From Pseudogulbenkiania subflava DSM 22618 (GTDB taxonomy: Bacteria > Pseudomonadota > Gammaproteobacteria > Burkholderiales > Chromobacteriaceae): a stretch of DNA of 64,000 nucleotides. Below are positions 43,670 to 54,701 of this stretch, piece after piece. Positions within the stretch are counted from its first letter, which is position 1. Every line of letters begins with the position of its first letter. The stretch lies in the NCBI RefSeq assembly GCF_900177275.1, contig NZ_FXAG01000022.1, positions 16,455 through 80,454 of the forward strand, written 5' to 3'. The position numbers were made by a program, and so were the translations under genes. Under the pieces are notes generated by a model. The model saw only the letters and a list, made by a program, of their open reading frames with translations. It made no database searches and was not told where the DNA came from.

Positions 43670-45481
43670 ATGAGCGAGCAAGCCAACCGTACGGTGCCCG
43701 TCGGCCCCACCAAGATGACCCCTTCCGAAGCCTTCGTCGAAACCATGGTGGCCAATGGCGTGACCGATATGTTCGGCATCATGGGGTCGGCCTTCATGGA
43801 TGCCATGGATATTTTCGCCCCCGCCGGTATCCGTTTGATCCCGGTGGTCCACGAGCAGGGCGCCGCCCACATGGCGGATGGCTTTTCCCGCGTGTCCGGC
43901 CGCCACGGCGTGGTGATCGGCCAGAACGGCCCGGGCATCAGCAATTGCGTGACCGCCATCGCCGCCGCCTACTGGGCGCACAGCCCGGTGGTGATCGTGA
44001 CCCCGGAGACCGGCACCATGACCATGGGCCTGGGCGGCTTCCAGGAGTGTAACCAGTTGCCGATGTTCCAGGAATTCACCAAGTACCAGGGACATGTCAC
44101 GCACCCGGCCCGCATGGCGGAGTACACCGGCCGTTGCTTCGACCGCGCCATGAGCGAGATGGGCCCGACCCAGCTTAATATCCCGCGCGATTATTTCTAC
44201 GGCGAGATCACCGCCGAGATCCCCAAGCCCTCGCGTCTGGATCGCGGTGCCGGCGGCGAGCAGAGCCTGAACGAGGCGGCGGAGTTGCTGGCGCAGGCCA
44301 AGTTCCCGGTGATCATTTCCGGCGGCGGCGTGGTGATGGGCGATGCCGTCGAGGAGTGTAAGGCGTTGGCGGAGCGCCTGGGGGCGCCGGTGGTGAACAG
44401 CTATCTGCACAACGATTCGTTCCCGGCCAGCCATCCGCTGTGGTGCGGTCCGCTGGGCTACCAGGGCTCGAAGGCGGCGATGAAGCTGATGGCGCAGGCG
44501 GACGTGGTGGTGGCGCTGGGCTCGCGCCTGGGGCCGTTCGGCACGCTGCCGCAGCATGGCATGGATTACTGGCCGAAGAACGCGAAGATCATCCAGATCG
44601 ATGCCGACAACAAGATGCTGGGCCTGGTGAAGAAGATTTCGGTGGGCATTTGCGGCGATGCCAAGGCGGCGGCGGTGGCGCTGACGCAGCGTCTGGCCAA
44701 CCGCACCCTGGCCTGCGATGCGACCCGTGCCGAGCGTGCCGACAAGATCGCGACCGAGAAGGCGGCCTGGGAGAAGGAGCTGGACGAGTGGACGCACGAG
44801 CGCGATCCGTTCAGCCTCGACATGATCGAGCAGAATGCTCAGGAGCGGCCATTCTCAGGTGGTGAGTTCCTGCATCCGCGCCAGGTGTTGCGCGAGCTGG
44901 AGAAGGCGATGCCGGAGGATGTGATGGTGTCGACCGATATCGGCAACATCAATTCGGTGGCCAACAGTTACCTGCGCTTCGAGAAGCCGCGCAGTTTCTT
45001 CGCGGCGATGAGTTTCGGCAATTGCGGCTACGCCTTCCCGACCATCATCGGCGCCAAGGTGGCGGCGCCGCATCGCCCGGCGGTGTCCTACGCCGGTGAC
45101 GGTGCCTGGGGCATGAGTCTGATGGAGACCATGACCTGCGTGCGTCACAACATCCCGGTCACCGCCGTGGTGTTCCACAACCGCCAGTGGGGGGCGGAGA
45201 AGAAGAACCAGGTCGACTTCTACAACCGCCGCTTCGTCGCCGGCGAGCTCGACAACCAGAGCTTCGCCGAGATCGCCCGCGCCATGGGCGCGGAGGGCAT
45301 CACCGTGGACCGTCTCGAGGATGTCGGCCCGGCCCTGAAGAAGGCCATCGACCTGCAGATGAATCACGGCAAGACCTGCATCATCGAGATCATGTGCACT
45401 CGCGAGCTGGGCGACCCCTTCCGCCGCGATGCCCTCTCCAAACCGGTTCGATTCCTCGACAAGTACAAGGATTACGTTTGA
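43670..45481 (+). CDS. xsc: sulfoacetaldehyde acetyltransferase
   Basis: This 603-residue ThDP-dependent enzyme converts sulfoacetaldehyde plus phosphate to acetyl phosphate and sulfite, the desulfonation step of taurine catabolism. The N-terminal pyrimidine-binding domain has VHEQGAAHMADGFSRVSGR with the catalytic Glu and GQNGPGISNCVTAIAAAYW. The C-terminal diphosphate domain carries SYAGDGAWGMSLMETMTCVR with the GDG...N-type motif. Full length is typical of Xsc. GGAG precedes the ATG at 43670. Acetyl phosphate would feed Pta or AckA, not present here. Its ThDP need may explain the neighbouring thi genes. Confidence 0.95.
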   Translation: MSEQANRTVPVGPTKMTPSEAFVETMVANGVTDMFGIMGSAFMDAMDIFAPAGIRLIPVVHEQGAAHMADGFSRVSGRHGVVIGQNGPGISNCVTAIAAAYWAHSPVVIVTPETGTMTMGLGGFQECNQLPMFQEFTKYQGHVTHPARMAEYTGRCFDRAMSEMGPTQLNIPRDYFYGEITAEIPKPSRLDRGAGGEQSLNEAAELLAQAKFPVIISGGGVVMGDAVEECKALAERLGAPVVNSYLHNDSFPASHPLWCGPLGYQGSKAAMKLMAQADVVVALGSRLGPFGTLPQHGMDYWPKNAKIIQIDADNKMLGLVKKISVGICGDAKAAAVALTQRLANRTLACDATRAERADKIATEKAAWEKELDEWTHERDPFSLDMIEQNAQERPFSGGEFLHPRQVLRELEKAMPEDVMVSTDIGNINSVANSYLRFEKPRSFFAAMSFGNCGYAFPTIIGAKVAAPHRPAVSYAGDGAWGMSLMETMTCVRHNIPVTAVVFHNRQWGAEKKNQVDFYNRRFVAGELDNQSFAEIARAMGAEGITVDRLEDVGPALKKAIDLQMNHGKTCIIEIMCTRELGDPFRRDALSKPVRFLDKYKDYV

Positions 45482-45770
45482 TCAACCACCGCGCTGACGC
45501 GAAAAAGTGAAGACAAGCGGACCGTGTCGCAGGCAGTGTACGACTCACGGTCCGCTCCGCCTCACCGCCGCGGCGACCTCATCATTTCTGAAAGGCAAAC
45601 CAGAACCGAGATAACCACCCCGGCTGCCCGGATACCTCCACGACCCGGCAGCACGGACAGTCACACGACCTGAACGACCACGGACCGGTGGCAGCGCTCG
45701 CGCCCTGCCAACCCTTACAACTGAATAAACCGTGGCGTCCTACAATAGAGAAATACGGAGATATATCAAA

Positions 45771-47198
45771 GTGATAGGCAACCAGCAGCATTCAAACGGG
45801 CTCCAGCACAGCCTGAAGCAGCGCCACATGACCATGATTGCACTCGGTGGTGTGATTGGCGCGGGTCTGTTTGTCGGCAGCGGCGTGGTGATCAAGGCCA
45901 CCGGCCCCGCCGCCATTCTCTCCTTCCTCATCACCGGCCTGCTCGTGGTGCTAGTCATGCGCATGCTGGGGGAAATGGCCGTCGCCCTGCCAACCGGCGG
46001 CTCCTTCTATGAATACGCCCGCGAGGCCTGGCACGACCGCCCGGCCGTGGGCGAGCTGGCCGGCTTCCTCACCGGCTGGATGTACTGGTACTTCTGGGTC
46101 ATCGTGGTGGCGCTCGAAGCGGTCGCCGGGGCCAACCTGGTGCGTTACTGGCTGCCCGACATGCCGACCTGGATCATCAGTCTGACCTTGCTGGTGACGC
46201 TCACCCTGACCAACCTGATCTCGGTGAAGTCGTTCGGTGAATTCGAGTTCTGGTTCTCCTCGATCAAGGTCGGCGCCATCGTCGTGTTCCTGTTCCTGGC
46301 AAGCCTGTACGTACTCGGCATGTGGCCGGGAGCGAGCCTCAACGTCAGCAACCTGACCGCGCACGGTGGCTTTGCCCCGCACGGCTGGGTGCCGGTGCTG
46401 ACCGGGGCGGTGGCGGCAACCGGTTTCTATTTCGGCGCCGAGATCGTCACCATCGCCGCCGCGGAAACCGCCGAGCCACAAAAAGCCATCGCCAGGGCCA
46501 CCAGCTCCGTCATCACCCGGGTGCTGGTTTTCTACGTCGGCTCGGTGCTGCTGGTGGTCTGCCTGGTGCCGTGGAATTCGGCCGGCATCGCCACCCCGTA
46601 CGTCAGCGCGCTCAACGCGATGGGCATCCCGGCCGCGGCGCAGATCATGAACGCCGTGGTGCTGACCGCCGTGCTGTCGGCCCTCAACTCCGGCCTGTAC
46701 GCGTCGTCGCGCATGCTGTTTGCCCTGACCAAGCGTGGTGACGCGCCCAAATCGCTGGCCAAGCTGACCCGCAACGGCGTGCCGGTGCGCGCCATCCTGT
46801 TTGCCACGCTGTTCGGCTACGCGGCGGTGGTGATGTCCTACGTGTCGCCGGATACGGTGTTTTCCTTCCTGGTCGATTCCTACGGCACGGTCGCCATTTT
46901 CGTCTACATCCTGATCGCCATCTCCCAGCTGCGCCTGCGCGCCCGCCTCGAACGCGAGGCCCCGGAACGCCTGCGCGTGAAGATGTGGGCCTATCCCTAC
47001 CTGACCTACCTCGCCATCGCCGGCATGATCGGCATCGTGGTGGCCATGGCCTTCATCCCCGATCAGCGCACGCCGCTGCTGCTGGGCGTGGCCAGCCTCG
47101 GCTTCCTGCTGGTGGGCTACGTGGTGCGTCAGATCTGCCGCCGGAATGCCCCGGCGATCTCCCTGGCTGAAGCGTCGACCGACTTCACCAAGCTCTAA
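45771..47198 (+). CDS. amino acid permease (AAT family)
   Basis: This 475-residue APC-superfamily transporter of the AAT type has 12 helices and opens LKQRHMTMIALGGVIGAGLFVGSGVVI, the consensus of GabP, AnsP and proline permeases. The substrate cannot be fixed; D-alanine, an amino-sulfonate or GABA are possible. The start is placed at the GTG at 45771, with ACGGAG 11 bases upstream; an earlier GTG at 45732 has none. It lies 290 bases after xsc on the same strand and no operator copy precedes it, so it may be separately controlled. Confidence 0.88.
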   Translation: MIGNQQHSNGLQHSLKQRHMTMIALGGVIGAGLFVGSGVVIKATGPAAILSFLITGLLVVLVMRMLGEMAVALPTGGSFYEYAREAWHDRPAVGELAGFLTGWMYWYFWVIVVALEAVAGANLVRYWLPDMPTWIISLTLLVTLTLTNLISVKSFGEFEFWFSSIKVGAIVVFLFLASLYVLGMWPGASLNVSNLTAHGGFAPHGWVPVLTGAVAATGFYFGAEIVTIAAAETAEPQKAIARATSSVITRVLVFYVGSVLLVVCLVPWNSAGIATPYVSALNAMGIPAAAQIMNAVVLTAVLSALNSGLYASSRMLFALTKRGDAPKSLAKLTRNGVPVRAILFATLFGYAAVVMSYVSPDTVFSFLVDSYGTVAIFVYILIAISQLRLRARLEREAPERLRVKMWAYPYLTYLAIAGMIGIVVAMAFIPDQRTPLLLGVASLGFLLVGYVVRQICRRNAPAISLAEASTDFTKL

Positions 47199-47267
47199 CC
47201 CCTCCCCTTCCAGCGGGCCGCCGGCACCACCTCGGCGGCCCGCTGCCTTTCCCCCTCTTAAAACAAA

Positions 47268-47292
47268 ATATCAGTACTTTTTGTACCGATAT
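47268..47292. promoter_or_regulatory. candidate IclR operator C with extended arms
   Basis: The core CAGTACTTTTTGTACCG (47272-47288) is a 6-5-6 palindrome, and flanking ATAT/ATAT extends it to 25 bp with one mismatch pair. It ends 17 bp before the exporter -35. Confidence 0.7.
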
Positions 47293-47305
47293 TTGAAATT
47301 TACTG

Positions 47306-47334
47306 TTGCATTCTCCGGTTGAGCGACTTATAGT
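47306..47334 (+). promoter_or_regulatory. promoter of the exporter-thi operon
   Basis: TTGCAT (47306-47311), 17-bp spacer, TATAGT (47329-47334). Palindromes flank it at 17 and 18 bp, repeating the xsc geometry. Confidence 0.65.
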
Positions 47335-47352
47335 TTTTCAAAAAACAATATA

Positions 47353-47369
47353 CGGAATTTTTTGTACCG
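47353..47369. promoter_or_regulatory. candidate IclR operator D
   Basis: CGGAATTTTTTGTACCG, 18 bp after the -10 and about 143 bases before the exporter ATG. Confidence 0.7.
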
Positions 47370-47511
47370 TTTTTTGTTATTTGCGCGCTAACCACTCCAG
47401 CCAGTCCGAGCGTGTCAGCCCTGCCCCCGCCGGGCCGTCCCCTCCCAGCCGCTTGGCTACGGGCTCGGATACAGCGCGCTAAACCGAAGTCAATCACCGG
47501 AGACCCACACG

Positions 47512-48549
47512 ATGATTCCCCCCAGCAGTCTCGCCCAGCCTGTGATGTTCGCCCAGACCCGGACCCTCCTTCCCGGCGTCATGCTCTGCGGCGTCATCGC
47601 CGTCGCCGCCACCTTCGTGTCCGAGCACTACGGCGGCCCGCAATTCCTCTACGCCTTGCTGATCGGCATCGCCTTCCACTTCCTGGCGGATTCCGAGAAA
47701 TGCCAGCCCGGCATTGAGCTGTCGGCCAAGAAGCTGGTGCGCTTCGGCGTGGCCCTGCTCGGCGCGCGCATCGTCGCCAGCGACGTCAGCGACCTCGGCC
47801 TGGTCGGGGTGGGCGCGCTGATCGGCGCGGTCGGCCTGACCATCGGCTTTGGCATCCTGATGGCGCGGCTGCTCGGCCTACCCTCGATGCTGGGGCTGCT
47901 CTCCGGCGGTGGCACCGGCATCTGCGGCATCTCGGCCACGCTGGCGATCTCCTCCACCCTGCCGGCCACGCGGGAAAACGAGCGTTATACGCTGCTCACC
48001 GCGATCGGCATCGCGATCTTCTCCACCGTGGCGATGGTGCTCTACCCGCTGATCGTCAAGAACGTCGGCCTCACCACGGCGGAAGCCGGACTGTTCCTCG
48101 GCGGTTCGATCCATGACGTTGCCCAGGTGGTCGGTGCCGGCCTGATCATTTCGCCGGAAGTGGGCGATGCCGCCACGCTGGCCAAGATGTTCCGTGTCGC
48201 CATGCTGATGCCGGTGGTGGTGATCCTGGCGCTGACCTTCCACGCCGAGCGCAAGAAAACCGCCACGGCCGGCAGCAAGACCCCGATCCTGCCGCTGTTC
48301 CTGGTGGTGTTTGCCGGACTGGCTGGACTCAACAGCATGGGCTGGCTGCCGCACCAGCTGGTGGAGGCGAGTTCGACGCTGTCGCGCTGGTGCCTGGTGA
48401 CCTCGATTGCCGCCCTCGGCGTCAAGACCTCACTGGAAAAGCTGGCGGAACTGGGCTGGAAGCCGATCGTACTGATGAGCAGCGAGGCCATCTTCATTGC
48501 CGGCTACATGCTGCTGGTGGTGTACCTGAGCCGTGTCTTCGCCGCCTGA
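47512..48549 (+). CDS. SuyZ/YeiH-type putative sulfate (sulfite) exporter
   Basis: This 345-residue polytopic protein (about ten helices) matches PF03601/YeiH, the family of SuyZ, described as a sulfate exporter in cysteate degradation by Paracoccus. Family stretches: VRFGVALLGARIVASDVSDLG, GLLSGGGTGICGISATLAI and GGSIHDVAQVVGAG. In a taurine degrader it should dispose of sulfite or sulfate released by Xsc; the ion is inference. Its ATG is the first of the operon, and thiC begins 28 bases after its stop. Export capacity and thiamine synthesis are thus made together. Confidence 0.85.
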   Translation: MIPPSSLAQPVMFAQTRTLLPGVMLCGVIAVAATFVSEHYGGPQFLYALLIGIAFHFLADSEKCQPGIELSAKKLVRFGVALLGARIVASDVSDLGLVGVGALIGAVGLTIGFGILMARLLGLPSMLGLLSGGGTGICGISATLAISSTLPATRENERYTLLTAIGIAIFSTVAMVLYPLIVKNVGLTTAEAGLFLGGSIHDVAQVVGAGLIISPEVGDAATLAKMFRVAMLMPVVVILALTFHAERKKTATAGSKTPILPLFLVVFAGLAGLNSMGWLPHQLVEASSTLSRWCLVTSIAALGVKTSLEKLAELGWKPIVLMSSEAIFIAGYMLLVVYLSRVFAA

Positions 48550-48564
48550 TGACTAGATGAATAA

Positions 48565-50490
<1,926 letters not shown>

Positions 50491-50580
50491 GCGCGGGGGC
50501 CGCCAAGCCTGGCCGAAGCCCAGCTTCGCCACCTGGCACGCCCCGCGTCCACTCCCCCACCTCACCTGGAGATACCCGAC

Positions 50581-50784
50581 ATGACTACCGTTCTGGTCAA
50601 CGGCGAGCCCACCGAGCTCGCCACCTCGCTCACGGTGCGCCAGCTGCTCGAACGGCTCGAGCTGCAGGGGCGGCGCGTCGCCATCGAGCACAACGGCGAC
50701 ATCCTGCCGCGCAGCCGCTACGACGACACCCGCCTCGCCGAGGGCGACCGTTTCGAAATCATCATCGCGGTGGGGGGCGGCTGA
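50581..50784 (+). CDS. thiS: sulfur carrier protein ThiS
   Basis: This 67-residue ubiquitin-like carrier ends in AVGGG, the C-terminal Gly-Gly on which sulfur is loaded as thiocarboxylate for thiazole synthesis. The fold is seen from VLVNGEPTELATSLTVRQLL to RFEIIIAVGGG. It lies 90 bases after thiC and 48 before thiG. ThiF, the adenylating enzyme, is not in this window. Confidence 0.93.
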   Translation: MTTVLVNGEPTELATSLTVRQLLERLELQGRRVAIEHNGDILPRSRYDDTRLAEGDRFEIIIAVGGG

Positions 50785-50832
50785 TCCCGCCACGCACTGC
50801 CTGACGTCCGCCCGTTACCGAAGGAACTCGAC

Positions 50833-51630
50833 ATGAACGACCCGCTCATCATCGCCGGCAAAACCTATTCCTCGCGCCTCCTGGTCGGCACCGGCAAGTA
50901 CAAGGACTTCGCCGAAACCCGCGAGGCGGTGGACGCCGCCGGCGCCGAGATCGTCACCGTGGCGATCCGCCGCACCAACATCGGCCAGCATCCCGGCGAG
51001 CAGAGCCTGCTCGACGTACTGCCGCCGTCGCGCTACACCCTGCTGCCCAACACCGCCGGCTGCTACACCGCCGAGGATGCGGTGCGCACGCTGCGCCTGG
51101 CGCGCGAGCTGCTCGACGGCCATCCCCTTGTCAAGCTCGAGGTGCTGGGCGACCCGAGCAATCTCTACCCGAACATGCCGGAAACGCTCAAGGCAGCGGA
51201 AACGCTGGTGAAGGAAGGCTTCGACGTCATGGTCTACTGCTCGGACGATCCGATCCAGGCCAAGCGTCTGGAGGAGATCGGCTGCGTCGCGGTGATGCCG
51301 CTGGCCTCGATCATCGGCTCCGGCATGGGCATCCTCAACCCGTGGAACCTGCGTCTGATCATCGACAACGCCAAGGTGCCGGTGCTGGTCGATGCCGGGG
51401 TCGGCACCGCCTCGGATGCTGCAATCGCCATGGAGCTGGGCTGCGACGCGGTGCTGATGAATTCGGCGATTGCCCACGCCCGCCAGCCGGTGCTGATGGC
51501 GAGCGCAATGAAACACGCCGTACTGGCCGGGCGCGAGGCATACCTGGCCGGGCGCATGCCGCGCAAGCTCTACAGCGCCGAATCCAGCTCGCCCACCAGC
51601 GGCATGATCGCCCCGGCGCGCGGCGGATGA
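50833..51630 (+). CDS. thiG: thiazole synthase
   Basis: This 265-residue TIM-barrel enzyme condenses DXP, dehydroglycine and ThiS thiocarboxylate into thiazole phosphate. The catalytic Lys lies in [11 protein letters not shown] near residue 100; [15 protein letters not shown] and [19 protein letters not shown] are conserved. It needs dehydroglycine from ThiO or ThiH, neither seen nearby. The stop overlaps the ATG of thiE (ATGA). Confidence 0.96.
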   Translation: MNDPLIIAGKTYSSRLLVGTGKYKDFAETREAVDAAGAEIVTVAIRRTNIGQHPGEQSLLDVLPPSRYTLLPNTAGCYTAEDAVRTLRLARELLDGHPLVKLEVLGDPSNLYPNMPETLKAAETLVKEGFDVMVYCSDDPIQAKRLEEIGCVAVMPLASIIGSGMGILNPWNLRLIIDNAKVPVLVDAGVGTASDAAIAMELGCDAVLMNSAIAHARQPVLMASAMKHAVLAGREAYLAGRMPRKLYSAESSSPTSGMIAPARGG

Positions 51631-52286
51631 GGGGGCACGCCACGGTGAATAACGCAACGCAACGGCCCACCCGCCCGGTCTGGCTCGACGGACTCTACGC
51701 CGTCACCCCCGACACCAGCGACAGCGCCTGGCTGCTGCCGCGCGTCGCCGCCGTGCTGGCGGGCGGCGCCAGCCTGGTGCAGTACCGCAACAAATCGCAC
51801 GATGCGGCGTTGCGCCGGGAGCAGGCCACGGCCATCCAGGCGCTGTGCCGCCGGCACGGCGCCTGGTTCCTCGTCAACGACGACGTGGGGCTGGCCGAAG
51901 AAATCGGCGCCGACGGCGTCCACCTCGGGCAGAGCGACACCAGCATCTGTACCGCACGCCAGCGCCTCGGCCCGAACGCCATTATCGGCGCTACCTGCCA
52001 CGACCAACCGGCGCTGGCGGTGCAAGCGGTCGGCAACGGCGCCAGCTACGTCGCCTTCGGTGCGCTGTTCCCCTCGCGCAGCAAGCCGGAGGCGATCTCT
52101 GCCCCGCTCTCGCTGTTTGCCGCGCTGCCGCCGCTGGAGGTGCCGTGCGTGGCGATCGGCGGCATCACCCCGGCCAACGCCGCGCTCGCCTGGCAAACCG
52201 GGGTCGACATGCTGGCCGTCATCGGCGGACTGTTCGATGCCCCGGCGCCGGACGCAGCGGCCCGCGCCATCCTCGCCTCGCGCTGA
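51627..52286 (+). CDS. thiE: thiamine phosphate synthase
   Basis: This 219-residue TIM-barrel enzyme joins the pyrimidine diphosphate and the thiazole phosphate to thiamine phosphate. Features: [43 protein letters not shown] and [22 protein letters not shown] chose the ATG at 51627 because it overlaps the thiG stop; a GTG at 51645 is possible. Together with thiC-S-G this covers both thiamine halves except ThiD, ThiF and ThiO/H. Confidence 0.94.
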   Translation: MRGHATVNNATQRPTRPVWLDGLYAVTPDTSDSAWLLPRVAAVLAGGASLVQYRNKSHDAALRREQATAIQALCRRHGAWFLVNDDVGLAEEIGADGVHLGQSDTSICTARQRLGPNAIIGATCHDQPALAVQAVGNGASYVAFGALFPSRSKPEAISAPLSLFAALPPLEVPCVAIGGITPANAALAWQTGVDMLAVIGGLFDAPAPDAAARAILASR

Positions 52287-52475
52287 CGGGCCGAGCCGGG
52301 AGCCGCCTCATGCCCCTACCCGACCCGCGACGGTGGCGCCACGGGCAGCGGCACGGCCCCATCGCCAACGGAAGCCCTCCCCATCCCATGGGGCGGCCAT
52401 CGCCAAACAGCAGACAATCACTTAGTCTACAAGCAGGGTGATATGTTGAAACGGCACCGTCACAGAGAAGGAACG

Positions 52476-53984
52476 ATGAGCACCAAGTTGACCGGCACCA
52501 TGTGGAACCAGCTTTTCCAGCAACACGCGAAGAGCGGCATGAGCCTGCAAGGCAATATTCGCCAGATGCTGGTCTCGGCCATCCTCGACGGCCAGTTGCC
52601 GGTCGGCATCCCCCTGCCGTCCGGCCGCGAGCTGTCGGCCCAGCTCGGCGTGGCGCGCAATACCGTGGTGCTGGCCTATCAGCAGCTGGTCGACGAAGGC
52701 TACCTGGTGTCGCGCGAGCGCAGCGGCTATTTCGTCAACGCCGACATCCTCGCCGGACGCCTCCCCGCCCAGACCACCCCGCACGACCGCCCCCCGGCCG
52801 ACGGCCCGGACTGGGAGCGGCGCTTCGTGTTCCGCCCTACCCGACAGCGCAACATCGTCAAGCGCGCCAACTGGCAGGACTACCCCTACCCGTTCATCTA
52901 CGGCCAGTACGACCCCATCCTGTTTCCCACCGCCGACTGGCGCGAGTGCAGCCTGAAGGCGCTCAGCGTGCTCGACATCCACGAGTGGGCGCAAGACATG
53001 ATCCTGCGCGACGACGATTTGCTGGTACAGCAGATCCGCACCCGGGTGCTGCCGCGGCGCGGGGTGTGGGCGTCGGCCGACGAGATCGTCATCACCGTCG
53101 GCGCGCAACAGGCGCTCTATCTGCTTGCCGATCTGCTGGTCAGCCCCGACACCCCGGTCGGCGTGGAGGACCCGGGCTATCCGGACGCGCGCAACATCTT
53201 CGGCAGCCGCACCGGCCACCTGCAGCCGCTGCCGATCGACGAAGCAGGCCTCATGGTGAGCGGCGCGTTGCACAACTGCGACTACGTCTACGTCACCCCC
53301 GGCCACCAGTGCCCGACCACGGTGACCATGCCGCTGGCGCGGCGCCAGGCCTTGCTGCAGATGGCCGAAGAAGCCGACTTCGTGCTGATCGAGGACGACT
53401 ACGAAAGCGAGAGCCGCTTCCAGGGCGACCTCACGCCGACGCTGAAAAGCCTCGACCGCAACAATCGCGTCATCTACGTCGGCAGCCTGTCCAAGAACCT
53501 CGCGCCGGGCCTGCGCATCGGCTACATCGTCGGCCCCGCCGAGCTGATCGCCGAATTGCGCGGCATCCGCCGGCTGATGCTGCGCCACCCCTCGGCCTAC
53601 ATCCAACGCGCCTTCGCCCTGTTCCTCTCGCTCGGGCATTACGATTCGCACCACCGCCGGCTGTCCGCGGCGTACCGGGAACGGGCCCAGGTGCTCACCG
53701 ACGCGCTGGCGCGCCACCTGCCCGAAGTCCACCCGGTGCCGATCTCGGGCGGCGCCTCGTGCTGGATCGTCGGGCCGGACTGGCTCGACGCCGAGGAACT
53801 GGCCCAACGCGCCGAAGAAAACGGCGTGCTGATCGAGCCCGGCAACGTCTTCTTCATGAAGACCGCCATGCCGCGCAACTGCTTCCGCCTGGGCTTCTCG
53901 TCGATCCCGATCGAGAAGATCGAACCCGGTGTCCGCACCCTGGCCGAGGTCCTGCGCCGCCTGAAACCGACCCGCCCGCACTGA
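52476..53984 (+). CDS. tauR: MocR-type GntR/aminotransferase-like regulator, TauR
   Basis: This 502-residue MocR protein has a GntR winged-helix domain (about 20-90, ILDGQLPVGIPLPSGRELSAQLGVARNTVVLAYQQL) joined to a fold-type-I aminotransferase-like domain (about 125-490) with the PLP lysine in GSLSKNLAPGLRIGY. In Rhodobacter and Paracoccus TauR of this type activates taurine genes when taurine is present; the position next to tauXY supports this. Typical direct repeats lie before tauX. The start at 52476 has GAAGGAACG ahead; an earlier in-frame ATG (52443) has none. Confidence 0.87.
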   Translation: MSTKLTGTMWNQLFQQHAKSGMSLQGNIRQMLVSAILDGQLPVGIPLPSGRELSAQLGVARNTVVLAYQQLVDEGYLVSRERSGYFVNADILAGRLPAQTTPHDRPPADGPDWERRFVFRPTRQRNIVKRANWQDYPYPFIYGQYDPILFPTADWRECSLKALSVLDIHEWAQDMILRDDDLLVQQIRTRVLPRRGVWASADEIVITVGAQQALYLLADLLVSPDTPVGVEDPGYPDARNIFGSRTGHLQPLPIDEAGLMVSGALHNCDYVYVTPGHQCPTTVTMPLARRQALLQMAEEADFVLIEDDYESESRFQGDLTPTLKSLDRNNRVIYVGSLSKNLAPGLRIGYIVGPAELIAELRGIRRLMLRHPSAYIQRAFALFLSLGHYDSHHRRLSAAYRERAQVLTDALARHLPEVHPVPISGGASCWIVGPDWLDAEELAQRAEENGVLIEPGNVFFMKTAMPRNCFRLGFSSIPIEKIEPGVRTLAEVLRRLKPTRPH

Positions 53985-54102
53985 TCCGGGCGCCACGCCC
54001 CCTTGCCGCCGCCCCGGTTGCGCCCCCGTCGCCACCGGGGTGCTGGCATGCCCTGTTTACCTCCCGGCACCGCCTGCCGACACGCCAACCACGCGGCGCC
54101 GT

Positions 54103-54145
54103 CTGGCCCAAACTGGCCCAAACGATTTAACCGAACTGGCCCTAC
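54103..54145. promoter_or_regulatory. direct repeats (candidate TauR sites) upstream of tauX
   Basis: CTGGCCCAAA occurs twice in tandem (54103-54112 and 54113-54122) and a third near copy CTGGCCCTAC at 54136-54145. Direct repeats spaced by helical turns are typical of MocR regulators. Confidence 0.6.
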
Positions 54146-54173
54146 TGCATCGCCCTCCAGCTCACTAATCTGA
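54138..54173 (+). promoter_or_regulatory. tauX promoter element shared with tauA
   Basis: GGCCCTACTGCATCGCCCT (54138-54156) matches GGCCTTACTGAATCGCCCT before tauA at 17 of 19 positions. CTACTG could serve as -35 and TAATCT (18-bp spacer) as -10, but the match is only moderate. Confidence 0.5.
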
Positions 54174-54263
54174 AGTCGTCAAATGCAGTGGTCCACCTGC
54201 GCGGCGCTCGCCGCCACAGCGACACGGACCACCCACAACATCAGAACTGCTTAGGAGAACACG

Positions 54264-54662
54264 ATGTCCAATACCCCAGTGACCGCCGAATTTCTGCGGG
54301 CCTTCAGCGACGCCTGGAACCGCCACGATATCGACGCCCTGATGAGCTTCATGGCCGACGATTGCGAATTCCACGCCGTGGCCGGCCCCGACCTGCTCGG
54401 CCGGACGTTCCACGGTCGCGAAGCGGTGCGCGAAGGCTTCCAGCTCGCCTGGCAAACCTTCCCCGACGCCGCCTGGCTCGACGGCGATCACTTCGTTCAC
54501 GGCGATCGCGGCGTCAGCGAATCCACCTTCAGCGGCACCAAGGCCGACGGCACCCGCATCGAGGCACGCATGGTCGACGTCTTCACCTTCCGTGACGGCA
54601 AGATTGCGGTGAAAAACGCCTACCGCAAAGACCGCCCGCCGGTCGCCCACGCCGGCAACTGA
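54264..54662 (+). CDS. tauX: taurine dehydrogenase small subunit (TauX), SnoaL/NTF2-like
   Basis: This 132-residue protein has the NTF2-like cone fold: FLRAFSDAWNRHDIDALMSFM and REAVREGFQLAWQTFPDAAW, with DVFTFRDGKIAVKNAYRKDR at the end. In Paracoccus and Rhodobacter taurine loci the gene before the flavoprotein TauY encodes the small subunit of taurine dehydrogenase, and this gene has the matching size and position. AGGAGA precedes its ATG. The subunit role is by context; a free SnoaL protein is the alternative. Confidence 0.75.
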   Translation: MSNTPVTAEFLRAFSDAWNRHDIDALMSFMADDCEFHAVAGPDLLGRTFHGREAVREGFQLAWQTFPDAAWLDGDHFVHGDRGVSESTFSGTKADGTRIEARMVDVFTFRDGKIAVKNAYRKDRPPVAHAGN

Positions 54663-54701
54663 GCCCGGACTCACATCGCGTCAACATCGAGGAGTCCGAG
54701 C

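Larger units (their letters stand above)
47199..47511. promoter_or_regulatory. leader region of the exporter-thi operon
   Basis: Contains the promoter and two operators described separately. I searched the leader for the TPP riboswitch core (CUGAGA, and the late ACCUGAUCUGG-like arm) and saw neither. From 47370 to the ATG the sequence is GC-rich with no obvious fold. Confidence 0.6.
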
